Under the pieces are notes generated by a model that worked only from the letters and a program-made list of their open reading frames with translations, was not told the DNA's origin and searched no databases. Shown here piece by piece: positions 42,515 through 53,330 of a stretch of DNA of 64,000 nt. The first letter of the stretch is position 1. Every line of letters starts with the position of its first letter. The stretch spans positions 63,389,130-63,453,129 of the forward strand of contig NC_090739.1 of the NCBI RefSeq assembly GCF_036898095.1, given 5' to 3'. The stretch is from Palaemon carinicauda. Taxonomy: Eukaryota > Arthropoda > Malacostraca > Decapoda > Palaemonidae. The position numbers were made by a program, and so were the translations under genes.

Positions 42515-42573
42515 CACTGTGTGTGTGTATGTATGTGTGTATGTATGTATGTATATATTATATATATATATAA

Positions 42574-42609
<36 letters not shown>
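42515..42609 (+). repeat. Compound (TG)n/(TA)n microsatellite
   Basis: GTGTGTGTATGTATG tract followed by a long ATATAT tract broken by AAAACA. Confidence 0.95.
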
Positions 42610-42615
<6 letters not shown>

Positions 42616-43223
42616 CTTTTATCTTAACAATACTGTAAGAAATCCTTCTTATAGATTTTTTTTTATAAAATACTGTACAAAATTTCTTTTATGGATAAAT
42701 AAAACAATAAAAAGTTGTTAAAGTTTTGATAATTTTCTATGACTGTAGTATTTACTACTGTACTATGCATAGCTTACTGTTTTCAGTATTTTCCGAATGA
42801 TGTAGAATTATTTCCTATAGATACAAAAAACAAAAAAGGGTTTTCAAGGTTTGATACAGTACGTATCTAGCAATAGTTAAAAATTACAGTATAGTACTGT
42901 ATATCCATGATGACACTCCCACACGTAAACACGGCCACTAGGCGCAAGTGTGCAATAGGCTGCTGTACGATAATCACGCTTTTTTTGCCCTGAGCGGTCA
43001 TTTCACTAATGATAATTTTTCAAAGTTAATATAATTTCTTTATGCTTATAATTCGTAATTATAGTTAAAAGTAGGGATATTAATTAAATGGTTGAGTAAA
43101 AAAAACAATTAATACTACTATTATTTAATTTCAAATGGCTACATAATACTGAATATTCTAATGGGTTCTTTTTATCTTCAATCGTAAATCTTACGCCTGG
43201 ATAAGCAACAAAAGGAAAGGGAT

Positions 43224-43323
<100 letters not shown>

Positions 43324-43386
43324 ATATCGTTTCCTGTATAGTTTTCAAATATGTTCGTCATACATTTGTACATTATTTATCCACTT

Positions 43387-43390
<4 letters not shown>

Positions 43391-43462
<72 letters not shown>
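43391..43462 (+). repeat. (CT)n microsatellite
   Basis: About 36 CT units. It forms the Arg-Glu tail of the minus-strand ORF at 43373-43726. Confidence 0.95.
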
Positions 43463-43465
<3 letters not shown>

Positions 43466-43726
43466 CGTTTCCTTTCCCTTTATAGTTTTGTGAAATTTCG
43501 TTGTCCAGTCATTCGGTAATGAGTCATTTTCGCTTTCGACATCGAAAGAAAACTTTGTTTCTTCAATATACTCATCACTGGAGGATTCAGAACTAGTGCT
43601 CTCATTATCAAACAGGTTATCATTATCAAATTCCACAACAAGAATATCATTTATTTCATCTAAAGAAATAACCTTCCTCTTTAGACCTTTCATTACAAAA
43701 GGAACAACAAATAACCACTTATGCAT
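43463..43726 (-). other. Minus-strand acidic ORF of unknown nature inside the Tigger-like element
   Basis: The non-repetitive part of this ORF is about 88 residues, Met-initiated. It has a short basic start (GLKRKV) followed by an acidic Asp/Glu/Ser-rich stretch (NESTSSESSSDEYIEE) and ends in the (CT)n repeat. An acidic serine-rich N-terminus with this look occurs in several transposase families, including piggyBac-like ones, but no catalytic domain follows. It may be a fragment of an unrelated transposon or a chance ORF. Not recognised. Confidence 0.3.
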
Positions 43727-45350
43727 GAACGCCCGAGCGCACTGATAGGAAACCAGTTCAAACCAGAGTTTTGTAACATCAAGCTACCTTCAGAAAAATA
43801 GTTGCCAGACATCATATAAGTTTCTATTCACAGTCCCCATATGCTGAGAGTGTTGCCAAGTGGTGATCCTATACTTACTATACGAGTAAAGTAACATCAC
43901 GAGACTGACGGCTTGTAAAAGGCAATTAAAGTCATGAACGGAATATACAGTTGAAGGCGGTACCGAGTAGATCGTGGTGAACGGTTTATCACGTGGGTGA
44001 CGCTTAACAGGTTAAAAAAACATTTTATATAGTTCGGTATTTTCTCTATCCATCCTCTCCCAGAAAACCTTCAAATGTGAATTATCGGAATGTGTGCAGA
44101 TCTTGGCAGTGCGATAACTAGTTAGCGACTGAGAATAGAAAAAAAAAAAAAAATAACGATTGACGAATGACGATGCTGATGAAGAGGATATCGAATACCG
44201 ATTTTTCCCTAATTGATTTTTTCTACGTTCTGTCTAATCCAATGTACAGTACATTCTTATGTAAAGGGCGAACCCCAACATTTCTTGATGCTGCTACACT
44301 TTAATTATAGATATTTTACCACCTATTTATAATCTTTATTTATAATAACATCTTTAGTAAAAGCTCTTCAATATCACCTTCAGGAGTAAATGCGTTTATG
44401 ATCGACGATGAAACGTAAAAAAAAAACGTTTTCCTTTTAAGAAGGCGTTTTTTAGGGAAAAAAAAAACAACACGAAACAAAATTGCTCATATTTCATATA
44501 TTTTGATTTTCTAAGGATAAATAAAACATTAATTATAACATTATTATTACATAGTACCTGGTAAGATATCTTTTGCCGCAAAAGTTAACCGATAGACAGA
44601 TGTTAAAATTGGTTAGCGAGTTCGTTATGATCGGCGATGGAACGTACTAAACAAAGTAATGGGTTTGGTTGTGGTGACATGTTTGGCAGTAGCATGATAT
44701 AAAATAGTCTTTATTTTGATGGTTTTTAATTTAAAGTTTAATGAATAAGGATTTTTCACCATAATCACAACGTAAGTATAAAAATTAATTAGTACAAATA
44801 TGGAATATTATACATATAGGTGTTGGACAGTTAGGCTAGGCCTAGCGACAAGTTCACACAACAGATGGGCAAACCTTAACATTTTTCATCCAAAACTAGT
44901 CTTAAAATGTTTGAACAGAAATCTTTCTCTCACATTCTCCCCCCCCCCCCCCTTCTCAGACATCGGGGAACCATCACCCCCCCCCCCCCAATACAATTAA
45001 GAAAATAATAGATTTCCTACGCTTCGCGGTGCTTGACTCGCGGATTTAGAATGCTCCTCGCAAATACAGGAAAATTAATTTTTAAAAACTATCGATCGCG
45101 TAATTGAGGAATCGCGTAATTAGAACACGTGTAATTCGGGACCCTACTGTACTGTATATGCTGTTGACCAAATAATGTGTCTATTTACTGTGGACAAAAA
45201 GTACAGCTGTATTTAGAATACAGGTATTGCTCGACTTACGACCGAGATAGGGACCAAGAGATAAGTTGTAAGTCGAGTTGGCCGTATGTCGAACTAGAAA
45301 AGTGAAGATTCCGTAGATTTATTTTGATACGTTATGATTCGGCAATCATC

Positions 45351-45572
45351 TGGATCATATTTTGTCAATATTTTCTTACTGTCTATCATTATTCCATTTT
45401 CTTGTTTCATAGGATATCATATGCTCTATAAATGCATTATTGTATTCTATTCATCAATTTTGGATCATATTTTGTCAATATTTTCTTACTGTATCATTAT
45501 TCCATTTTCTTGTTTCATAGGATATTATATGCTCTATAAATGCATTATTGTATTCTATTCATCAATTTTGGA
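45351..45572 (+). repeat. 110-bp tandem duplication
   Basis: TGGATCATATTTTGTCAATA starts at 45351 and again at 45461. The two copies differ only by a few bases (for example a TGTC/TG indel and ATATCAT versus ATATTAT). Confidence 0.92.
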
Positions 45573-46225
45573 AGCATTTTACAATCGAGTACTGAAAATT
45601 TTGTTTACCTTTGGTTATGATCAGCTGATCTGAAAGTGCCGCTACCTACCGTATCAAAATATGGTGTACATACGTATGGCATATTTTTTTATCATTTCTT
45701 AACTTATTAGAAATATCTTCATGATGAATATTACATCAACGCCAATATGTTACAGGAAATCAGTTTCCATACAGTTCGTCTAATCATTAGGTATAATGCG
45801 AAATCATTGTAGCTCTTTCTGTGTGTGTGTGCTCGCTCTCGCGATCGCATACGGGTAGTTCATTTTTAAAGCTTCATACAGTATTGTAGTTCAATATTAA
45901 GCCTTTATATTTCATTAGACATTGCTGTGTTTAATTGTGTTATATTAAAGAACGTTTATATTTTATTTTTCAATTTCTTGAGCATATCAATAATCAACAA
46001 ATACTTTTAATTTACTTTCGGTTGGCATCAGCTGATCTCAAGGTCACGCTGCCGTATTACTATTATGAGCACATACATATAGTGCGAATAACACTGATTT
46101 ATATAATTTTTTTGACATTCGAAATTTCTTCATATTGCATATTACATCAGCGCCAATATGTTATAGGGTATCACATTTTCCATACAGTTCGTTTATAGAC
46201 ATTATTATTATTTATAAAAGGAATA

Positions 46226-46229
<4 letters not shown>

Positions 46230-46281
<52 letters not shown>
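46230..46281 (+). repeat. (CT)n microsatellite
   Basis: About 26 CT units in the left half of the third Tigger-like element. Confidence 0.95.
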
Positions 46282-46285
<4 letters not shown>

Positions 46286-46359
46286 TTTGTTTTTAATTCA
46301 GTTGTATCTTCATATTTTTTTTTGAAAATTATTAAAAATTTCTATATATCATTATTCGA

Positions 46360-46640
46360 TGTTTCGATTATGGGAATAGTAACGCATCGGAAGGAAATCA
46401 CTTGATTTGCCTCTCGCCTTCCGCCAGAAATATGACGTCATCAGACTTTTTTTCTTAAATTTACGGTTTGTTGTACTACTGTAATCATATAACTAATGAT
46501 ACAGACCACTAAAACACTTGATATCGTTACTGGGTGTTTCGATGACGGGAATGCTGTAATAAGATTACTCGGTAACAATGAAAGGAAATCATTCGGTTTG
46601 TCAGCGCGCTTCCGCCAGATACATGACGTCACAAGACACG
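46360..46640 (+). repeat. Two copies of a module ending in TGACGTCA
   Basis: Each module has GTTTCGATxAxGGGAAT, a GGAAxGAAATCA stretch, CTTCCGCCAGA and TGACGTCA (46433-46440 and 46624-46631). A third, diverged copy lies beyond element F (53560-53675, TGACGTCA at 53662-53669). A fourth palindrome is at 53852-53859. Confidence 0.8.
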
Positions 46641-46690
46641 TGACGTACAGTAAACTCTACGTAGAATGACTTGCAAAATATGTAAATTCA

Positions 46691-46865
46691 TTTTTAAATA
46701 TTTAACTTAGCCGGTGAATATATAATAGCTGACGTCTCGGACGGCTCGACAGAAACACAAAAACTCGCGAGCGATCGCCATGAAGGTTGCGGGTGTGCCC
46801 ACCAGCGCCAACTATCGGCCAGATACCGCATATACATGTAAACAGCCTCAGTTCTTCTCTGTCGG
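46691..46865 (+). repeat. Left inverted terminal repeat of element F
   Basis: CCGGTGAATATATAATAGCT to GCCTCAGTTCTTCTC mirrors 53138-53330. Confidence 0.9.
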
Positions 46866-47062
46866 TCTTGTCGACAAGTTGATTCCATTACTCGCTGTTG
46901 ACCTGGAGTTTTTCGTCATTCTTGGTGAAGTACTTCTTTTTGGTTTTGAGCTTTCGCAGTGCAGGTGTTTTTATCTTCAATTAAAACTCTTGAACCCTTT
47001 TTTGGATAGCTTTTATTGCTGATGACTTTGGATTGTTTTTGGATTTTCTTTGACTTTTCAAA

Positions 47063-49643
47063 ATGGCTGACCCTTCTCCAATTCCTAAATTTCAAAAATG
47101 TAATGCTAGGGATTGTAACAAACGTCTTCCAAAGGCCTCTCTCGACCCACATACCGTGTGTTCTAATTGCCGGGGTAAAACCTGCCAATTAGGAGATCGG
47201 TGTGATGAGTGCGTGGTACTTTCGGAATTCGACTGGCTAGAGTTTGATAAGTATTTTCGTAAACTTGAGAGAGATAGGGTGAGGAGAAGTTCCTCTAGAT
47301 CATTAGATTTTTCCTCTTCCCATGCCCCTGAACCTAATCCTTCCCCTGTAGTAGCTGTGCCTGAACCTTCTACTAGCACTCATGAACCATCCATGCGGGA
47401 TATGTTGCTTGCCATTCAAGCGTTGGGCGAGAGAGTTGAGTCTTTGGCAACGGACCGTAATCAACTCATGGCGGATGTGAAAGTGTTAAAGTGTCAGAGT
47501 GCCACATTAGAAAATTGTGGGGATAAAGTGATTAGTGCGCAAAGTGTTTTTAGTGTTGCGACCGAGGGTTCGTCTGTTCGTGCTTGTCGTTCTCCTAGTC
47601 CGAGACCTCTTGCAAGCTCCCATGCACCAGGGAGAAGTAATGTCGTAGGACTTATGGGGACGAGAGGCTCTAACCAACGAACAGACGTTCCCTCTATGGT
47701 TTCGGGCGTGTCTCGTCAAGACCGCCCCTACCATAAGACGAGCGAGGCGGTTTTCTCCTCGTCATCCGAAGGCTTCTCGCGAAAGAAACCTTGGAGCAAA
47801 GTTTCTAGACCCTTAAAGCGGAAGTCAGTCCCTTCAGGACAGGTCCAGCGTCCTGGCTGTAGCCATTGGGACAGCTCTGACCCTGTGCAGTCATCGGAAG
47901 ACTGCTCGCCGCCTAAACGAAAGCGTAACACGGGCTCCGAGAGTCTCAGTAAAGGCAATGTTTTGCCGTCACAGACGTTACCATCGTCTCGGCCCGTACC
48001 GACTCCCGTTGATCCTAAATGGGTTGTCCTGCAGGATATGCAGAATAAGCTTGCCTCCCTTATGGAGGAGTATACCGTTGAGCAGGTTCACGATGATCCT
48101 CGCCATTACGCTGATCGAGATCCTGGCCTTCAGCCGCCCAAACAAGCCTTTACTCGCCCTGTTGACGTTACAAAGTCACGTCAGTCACGTGACTAGGAGC
48201 CTCACTCGATGCAGTCCCGTGTTGACTTTCAGCCGCTTGTTGACGTTCAGCCGCTACCGCATGCTCGTGTTGACGTTCAGGACGTTCGCCAACCAGCTCA
48301 GTTGCCTTGTTTTGATGTTGAGCGTCAAGCACCGCAGTCAAGGGTTGTCTTGACTGCTCAATCTAGGCAGTCAAGGCAGTCTCGACTTGACGTCGAGTGT
48401 CCTCCCGCTCCTGTTGCTGTTGCTGGTCAGTCCTTTAAGCAGTTACATGACGTAGCGTCCTTGACTGCTACTGATGCTCTTTTGCGTGTGGACTTTGCTT
48501 GTCAAGCATTGCGTCAATGACCTTAGATGTCAGGATGCCTGAAAACTTTAAATCATTCATTCATTCATTGTCAAGCATTGCCACCACGGCAGGTCTCTCC
48601 CTTGCTTGAGACTCATCAATTGTCAGACGAGGTTCCTTTCTGATGAGGATGTTGCTGATCCTCTGCCTACTGATAATCCTTTGGACGTTTTATCAGACGT
48701 GGAAGAGCCTAAGGCTGCGCAACCTTCCATGGATTTTAAGAAAATAATGATGGTTTTTAAGGATCTTTTCCCAGATCATTTTGTTACTGCTGCTCCTCGT
48801 TCGCCTCCGTCTGAGTTTGCGCTAGGCTTAGCTGCTGCCAAGCCTTCCTTTACTAAGCTAGTGCTTTCTCGCTCTTCTAAGAGGGCCTTACGTCTACTAG
48901 GCGACTGGTTGGTTACCAGGAGGAGTTTGGGGAAGACGGCCTTTGCCTTCCCTCCTTTTAAACTAGCTTCTAGAGCGAGCGTCTGGTATGACACGGGAGA
49001 AGTTCTCGGCTTGGGAGTCCCTGCCTCTGCCCATGGTGACTTCTCAAGCCTCGTAGACTCTCCCCGTCGCCTGGCCATGAGACGCTCTAAAATTTGTTGG
49101 TCCTCCTCGGACCTTGACCATCTCCTTAAAGGGGTTTACAGGGCCTTCGAAGTTTTTAACTTTTTAGATTGGTCTCTAGGAGCATTAAGCAGGAAGATCT
49201 CGTCTGCCGACCAGGATGTTTCCTTGCTCATTATGTCTTGTATGGACAAAGCCATCCGCGATGGCTCCAATGAACTCGCCTCCACCTTTACGTCTGGAGT
49301 CCTGAAGAAGAGAGAAACCCTTTGCTCTTTCCTTTCAGCAGGAGTTACTCCCTGTCAAAGATCGGAACTTCTCTTTGCTCCCTTATCGGCTGCCTTGTTT
49401 CCTCAACAGCTGATCAAGGACATTGCTGCTTCGCTTGTACAGAAGGATACACATGACCTGATGGCTTCTTCTGCTCGCAAGGGAGCTCCTTCTTCATCCT
49501 TAGTTGTGAGACCCAGAATCGAGACTCCTGCGTCTAGGTTTATCCCGCCCTTTCGTGGCAGAGCTCCCAGCAGGGGAGGCGCTCGTGCCGACGGAAAGAG
49601 AGGCAAGAGGAGAGGATCCAAGTCCTCCCGTGGCAGAGTCTGA
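47063..49643 (+). pseudogene. Gag-like ORF of element F, broken by a stop and two insertions
   Basis: ATG 47063 (MADPSPIPKF) and the five-cysteine module (TVCSNCRGKTCQLGDRCDEC, about residues 32-51) are intact. The first segment runs to TAG 48194-48196, where C reads a Val codon (RDVEPP). A 55-bp insert with duplicated flanks (48499-48581) follows, and a 16-bp insert near 48628 shifts the frame. The C-terminal part (48650-49643) is open and ends at TGA in AGA-GTC-TGA-CTG. The domain layout otherwise equals C. The product would be truncated after the repetitive middle. Confidence 0.85.
48513..48567 (+). mobile_element. 55-bp retroinsertion scar with (ATTC)n tail in element F gag
   Basis: The insert begins GTCAATGACCTTAGATG, continues CAGGATGCCTGAAAACTTTA and ends in ATTCATTCATTCA. 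It is flanked by two copies of TTGTCAAGCATTGC (48499-48512 and 48568-48581), while element C has a single equivalent copy near 11235. Duplicated flanks plus a short simple-repeat tail fit a severely 5'-truncated LINE or SINE inserted by target-primed reverse transcription. Confidence 0.75.
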
Positions 49644-51483
49644 CTGCCCACGTCCTCAGACAGCGGTAGGGGCCAGACTGAACAACTTCTGGCAGGCCTG
49701 GGAGAAGAGGGGTGCAGACCAAGAGTCTGTGTTGTTGCTCAAGGAGGGGTACAAAATACCTTTTGTACGCAGACCTCCTATAGTAACAGTTCCTCTAGAC
49801 CTCTCTCCCAGGTATCGAGAGGAGTCAAGGAGACAAGCTCTACATCACCAGGTGTCTCTGTTGCTAGAGAAGGGAGCGGTGGTGAAAGTCTCGGACCTTC
49901 AATCACCGGGATTTTACAACCGTCTCTTCCTAGTCCCAAAGCATACGGGAGGTTGGAGCCCAGTGCTGGACGTCAGTGCGCTCAACGTTTTTGTTACGAA
50001 AACAAAATTTACGATGGAGACCACGAAGTCCGTCCTAGCAGCGGTCAGAGAGGGAGACTGGATGGTCTCTCTCGACCTGCAGGATGCGTACTTCCACATT
50101 CCTATACACCCGGATTCCCAACCGTATCTGAGGTTTGTTTACAGGAATGTGGTGTACCAGTTTCGAGCACTGTGCTTCGGCCTCAGCCCTGCTCCTCTTG
50201 TGTTTACGAGGCTCATGAGGAATGTGGCAAAATTCCTTCATTTATCGGGAATTCGAGCCTCCCTGTACTTGGACGACTGGCTTCTCAGAGCATCGTCCAG
50301 TCATCGCTGTCTCCAGGACCTACACTGGACGTTGGGTCTGGCAAAGGAGTTGGGACTGTTGGTAAACTTAGAAAAGTCTCAACTGATTCCATCCCAGACG
50401 ATTCTCTATTTGGGGATGGAGATTCGCAGTCTAGTTTTTCGGGCTTTTCCGTCTGCCACCCGAATAGAGCAAGCCCTGCTCAAAGTCCGACTCATGCTGA
50501 AAAAAGACCGTTGTTCAGTAAGAAGTTGGATGAGCCTCTTAGGGACTCTGTCATCCCTGGAGCAGTTTGTCTCGCTAGGGAGACTTCACCTTCGCCCTCT
50601 CCAGTTCCATCTAGACTCTCACTGGAACAAGAGCAAGACTTTAGAAGCTGTATCAATCCCGGTCTCCGAGCCAGTAAAAGCATGCCTGAACTGGTGGGAC
50701 AGCAACATAAGTCTGAGAGAGGGTCTGTCCCTGGCAGTCAAGAACCCAAACCACGTGTTGTTCTCAGACGCGTCGGATTTGGGTTGGGGTGCGACTCTGG
50801 ACGGTCGGGAATGTTCGGGTCTTTGGACGTCGGTTCAGAAGAGCATGCACATCAACGGCAAGGAGCTATTAGCGGTCCACTTGGCCTTGATGAGTTTCGA
50901 GAGGATTCTTCGAAACAAAGTGGTAGAGGTCAATTCAGACAACACCACAGCTTTGGCGTACATCTCCAAGCAAGGAGGCACTCACTCCCACACACTGTTC
51001 GTGATCGCAAGGGACCTCCTCATCTGGTCAAAAAATCGAGGCATCTCCCTGTTGACAAGATTCATCCAGGGGGACTTGAACGTCTTGGCAGACTGTCTCA
51101 GTCGGAGAGGTCAGGTGATCCCCACGGAATGGACCCTCCACAAGGACGTGTGCAAGAGTCTTTGGGCGACTTGGGGTCAACCCTCCATAGACCTCTTTGC
51201 CACCTCGTTAACCAAAAGGCTCCCGACCTATTGCTCGCTAGTCCCAGATCCAGAGGCGACCCACATAGACGCGTTTCTACTGGACTGGTCTCACCTGGAC
51301 GTGTACACATTCCCACCGTTCAAGATCGTCAACAAGGTACTGCAGAAGTTCGCCTCTCACGAAGGGACAAGGTTGACGTTGGTTGCTCCCCTCTGGCCCG
51401 CGAGAGAGTGGTTCACAGAGGTACTTCAATGGCTGGTAGACGTTCCAAGGAGTCTTCCTCTAAGGATAGATCTCTTACGGTAG
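49555..51483 (+). CDS. Reverse transcriptase / RNase H / methyltransferase-like protein of element F (intact ORF)
   Basis: The only unbroken DIRS pol ORF in the window, 642 codons, overlapping the gag end in the +1 frame. It has no ATG before the RT core, so it is probably made by frameshifting at the gag stop (49641). RT: VRRPPIV, SPGFYNRLFLVPK (about 49906), MVSLDLQDAYFHIPIHP (about 50062), YLDD at 50266-50277. RNase H: LFSDASDLGWGATLDG (about 50758) and VNSDNTTALAYISKQGG (about 50932). The methyltransferase-like region has DLFAT, DAFLLDWSHLD, TFPPF and LVAPLWPAREWF (51190-51420). It ends at TAG 51481-51483, a few residues short of C (where CAA is read). It would copy element RNA to DNA in the particle. 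Confidence 0.88.
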   Translation: MAELPAGEALVPTEREARGEDPSPPVAESDCPRPQTAVGARLNNFWQAWEKRGADQESVLLLKEGYKIPFVRRPPIVTVPLDLSPRYREESRRQALHHQVSLLLEKGAVVKVSDLQSPGFYNRLFLVPKHTGGWSPVLDVSALNVFVTKTKFTMETTKSVLAAVREGDWMVSLDLQDAYFHIPIHPDSQPYLRFVYRNVVYQFRALCFGLSPAPLVFTRLMRNVAKFLHLSGIRASLYLDDWLLRASSSHRCLQDLHWTLGLAKELGLLVNLEKSQLIPSQTILYLGMEIRSLVFRAFPSATRIEQALLKVRLMLKKDRCSVRSWMSLLGTLSSLEQFVSLGRLHLRPLQFHLDSHWNKSKTLEAVSIPVSEPVKACLNWWDSNISLREGLSLAVKNPNHVLFSDASDLGWGATLDGRECSGLWTSVQKSMHINGKELLAVHLALMSFERILRNKVVEVNSDNTTALAYISKQGGTHSHTLFVIARDLLIWSKNRGISLLTRFIQGDLNVLADCLSRRGQVIPTEWTLHKDVCKSLWATWGQPSIDLFATSLTKRLPTYCSLVPDPEATHIDAFLLDWSHLDVYTFPPFKIVNKVLQKFASHEGTRLTLVAPLWPAREWFTEVLQWLVDVPRSLPLRIDLLR

Positions 51484-52604
51484 CCCCACGTAAGGGATCT
51501 TCATCAAAGCCTCCCCGCGCTTCGTCTGACTGCCTTCAGACTATCGAAAGACTCTCAAGAGCTCGAGGCTTTTCGAAGGAGGCAGCCAGAGCGATTGCGA
51601 GAGCTAGGAGAGCTTCTACCATCAAAGTATACCAGTCGAAGTGGGAAGTCTTTAGAGACTGGTGCAAGTCAGCATCTATTTCCTCTTCCAGTACCTCTGT
51701 AGCCCAAATCGCAGATTTTCTCCTACATCTGAGAAATGTTCGCTCCCTCTCAGCGCCCACTATTAAGGGCTACAGGAGCATGTTGGCGTCTGTATTCAGA
51801 CATAGAGGCTTAGATCTTTCCAATAATAAAGATCTCCAAGATCTCCTTAAGTCTTTCGAGAGCTCTAAGGAGCGTCGTATGGCAACTCCTGGATGGAACT
51901 TAGACGTGGTCCTAAGGTTCCTAATGTCCGACAGGTTTGAGCCATTACATTCAGCCTCCCTAAAGGATCTCACCCTCAAGACGCTTTTCTTAGTGTGCTT
52001 GGCTTCGGCTAAAAGGGTCAGTGAGATCCATGCCTTCAGTAGGAACATCGGCTTTTCCACAGATAAAGCCACATGTTCACTTCAGCTTGGTTTCTTGGCC
52101 AAAAATGAACTGCCTTCTCGTCCTTGGCCTAAGTCATTTGATATACCTTGCCTGTCAGAGATCGTAGGCAACGAGCTTGAAAGAGTACAGTACTGTGTCC
52201 AGTTAGAGCTCTGAAGTTTTATTTAGCTCGTACCAAATCCTTACGAGGTGGATCTGAGGCCTTGTGGTGCTCAGTTAAGAAGCCATCATTGCCTATGTCA
52301 AAGAATGCTTTGTCATATTTTATTAGATTTTTAATCCGAGAGGCTCATTCTCACGAGTGAAAAAGACCGTTGCTTGCTTAAGGTTAAGACGCACGAAGTA
52401 AGAGCTATAGCAACTTCCGTGGCCTTTAAGCAAAACAGATCTCAGCGAAGTATTATGGACGCGACCTTTTGGAGAAGCAAGTCGGTATTCGCGTCATTTT
52501 ACTTAAAAGATGTCCAGACTCTTTATGAGGACTGCTACACACTGGGTCCATTCGTTGCAGCGAGTGCAGTAGTGGGTGAGGGTTCTACCACTACATTCCC
52601 TTAA
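51429..52604 (+). pseudogene. Tyrosine recombinase of element F, two frameshifts near the C-terminal half
   Basis: ATG 51429 (MAGRRSKESSS) lies within pol. The frame is open to 52214, with SDCLQTIERLSRARGF, VYQSKWEVFRDWC and the catalytic Arg in AKRVSEI (about 52013). A 5-bp insertion (CAGTA copied, near 52188) shifts the frame, and a second change occurs near 52356 (CACGAGTGAAAAA versus CATTTAAATGAGAAA in C). The last part, 52374-52604, carries HEVR at 52392-52403 and SFYLKDV with Tyr at 52500-52502, ending at TAA. Catalytic residues are preserved in pieces but not in one frame. Confidence 0.9.
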
Positions 52605-52998
52605 TTCCAATATCCTTTTAATCTGTCTCTTGAAATGTTTTTAATCTTGTTTTGGGTTGTACGGAAGGCTAAGAAGCCTTTCACATCCTGGTTGATTTGG
52701 CGGGTGGTCAAATGTCATTTCTTGAGAGCGCCCAGATTAAGGGTTTTGATGAGGTCCTGTTGTATGGGTTGTCGCCCTGGATACTTCAGCTCCTGGAAGT
52801 CTTTCAGCATCCTGAGAGGATGGCTGGGCTTCGTGAGGAAAGCGGACTAACAAGGCAGAGTAATCGTCAGAGTCAGCTTCCTTACCAGGTACCTATATTT
52901 ATTTGGGTTTTGTTATGATATAACTGTCAAAAACTCTAAGCATATACGCCGTAAACTGTATTAATACTGGTCTCTACCCACCACCATGGGTGTGAATC
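52605..52998 (+). other. 3' untranslated region of element F
   Basis: No ORF. It is the uninterrupted counterpart of the C region split by the Tigger-like element: CTAAGCATATACGCC near 52938 is the empty target. It ends GGGTGTGAATCAGCTA before the ICR. Confidence 0.85.
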
Positions 52999-53095
52999 AG
53001 CTATTATATATTCACCGGCTAAGTTAAATATTTAAAAATGATATTTTGATTATAAAATAAATTTTTGAATATACTTACCCGGTGAATATATAAAT
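52999..53095 (+). repeat. Internal complementary region of element F
   Basis: ATATATTCACCGGCTAAGTT plus AAATATTTAAAAA (complement of the left tip) joined to TGATATTTTGATTATAAAAT..CGGTGAATATATAA (complement of the right tip). Confidence 0.9.
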
Positions 53096-53137
53096 TATAG
53101 GCCCTCCCTTCCTCCCCGATAGAGACCCAGCGGAATG

Positions 53138-53330
53138 AGAAGAACTGAGGCTGTTTACATGTATATGCGGTATCTGGCCAATAGTTGGCGCTGGTTGGTG
53201 GGCACACCCGCAACCTTCATGGCGATCGCTTGCGAGTTTTTGTGTTTCTGTCGAGCCGTCCGAGACGTCAGCTATTATATATTCACCGGGTAAGTATATT
53301 CAAAAATTTATTTTATAATCAAAATATCAT
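53138..53330 (-). repeat. Right inverted terminal repeat of element F
   Basis: Reverse complement of the left ITR (GAAGAACTGAGGCTGTTTAC, GGCACACCCGCAACCTTCAT) with the AT-rich outer tip. A small duplication (GGTTGGTGGG) is present near 53195. Confidence 0.9.

Larger units (their letters stand above)
46691..53330 (+). mobile_element. DIRS-type element F (family 2), full length
   Basis: Left tip TTTTTAAATATTTAACTTAG and right tip TTTATTTTATAATCAAAATA then TCAT match the ICR at 52999-53095. Both outer junctions show a CATTTT core (46689-46694 and 53328-53333). It is inserted in the third Tigger-like element. It has a broken gag, an intact pol ORF, a frameshifted YR, the ICR and ITRs. Closest relative is C. 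Confidence 0.93.

Noticed and set aside
45334..45633. Small membrane protein encoded by the 110-bp duplication
   Set aside because: AT-rich tandem duplication inside a non-autonomous DNA element; no start context or homologue.
49953..51428. Very long N-terminal extension of the YR in element F
   Set aside because: The frame is open across pol by chance (codon bias of the overlapping frame). Conservation of the YR starts at the ATG at 51429.
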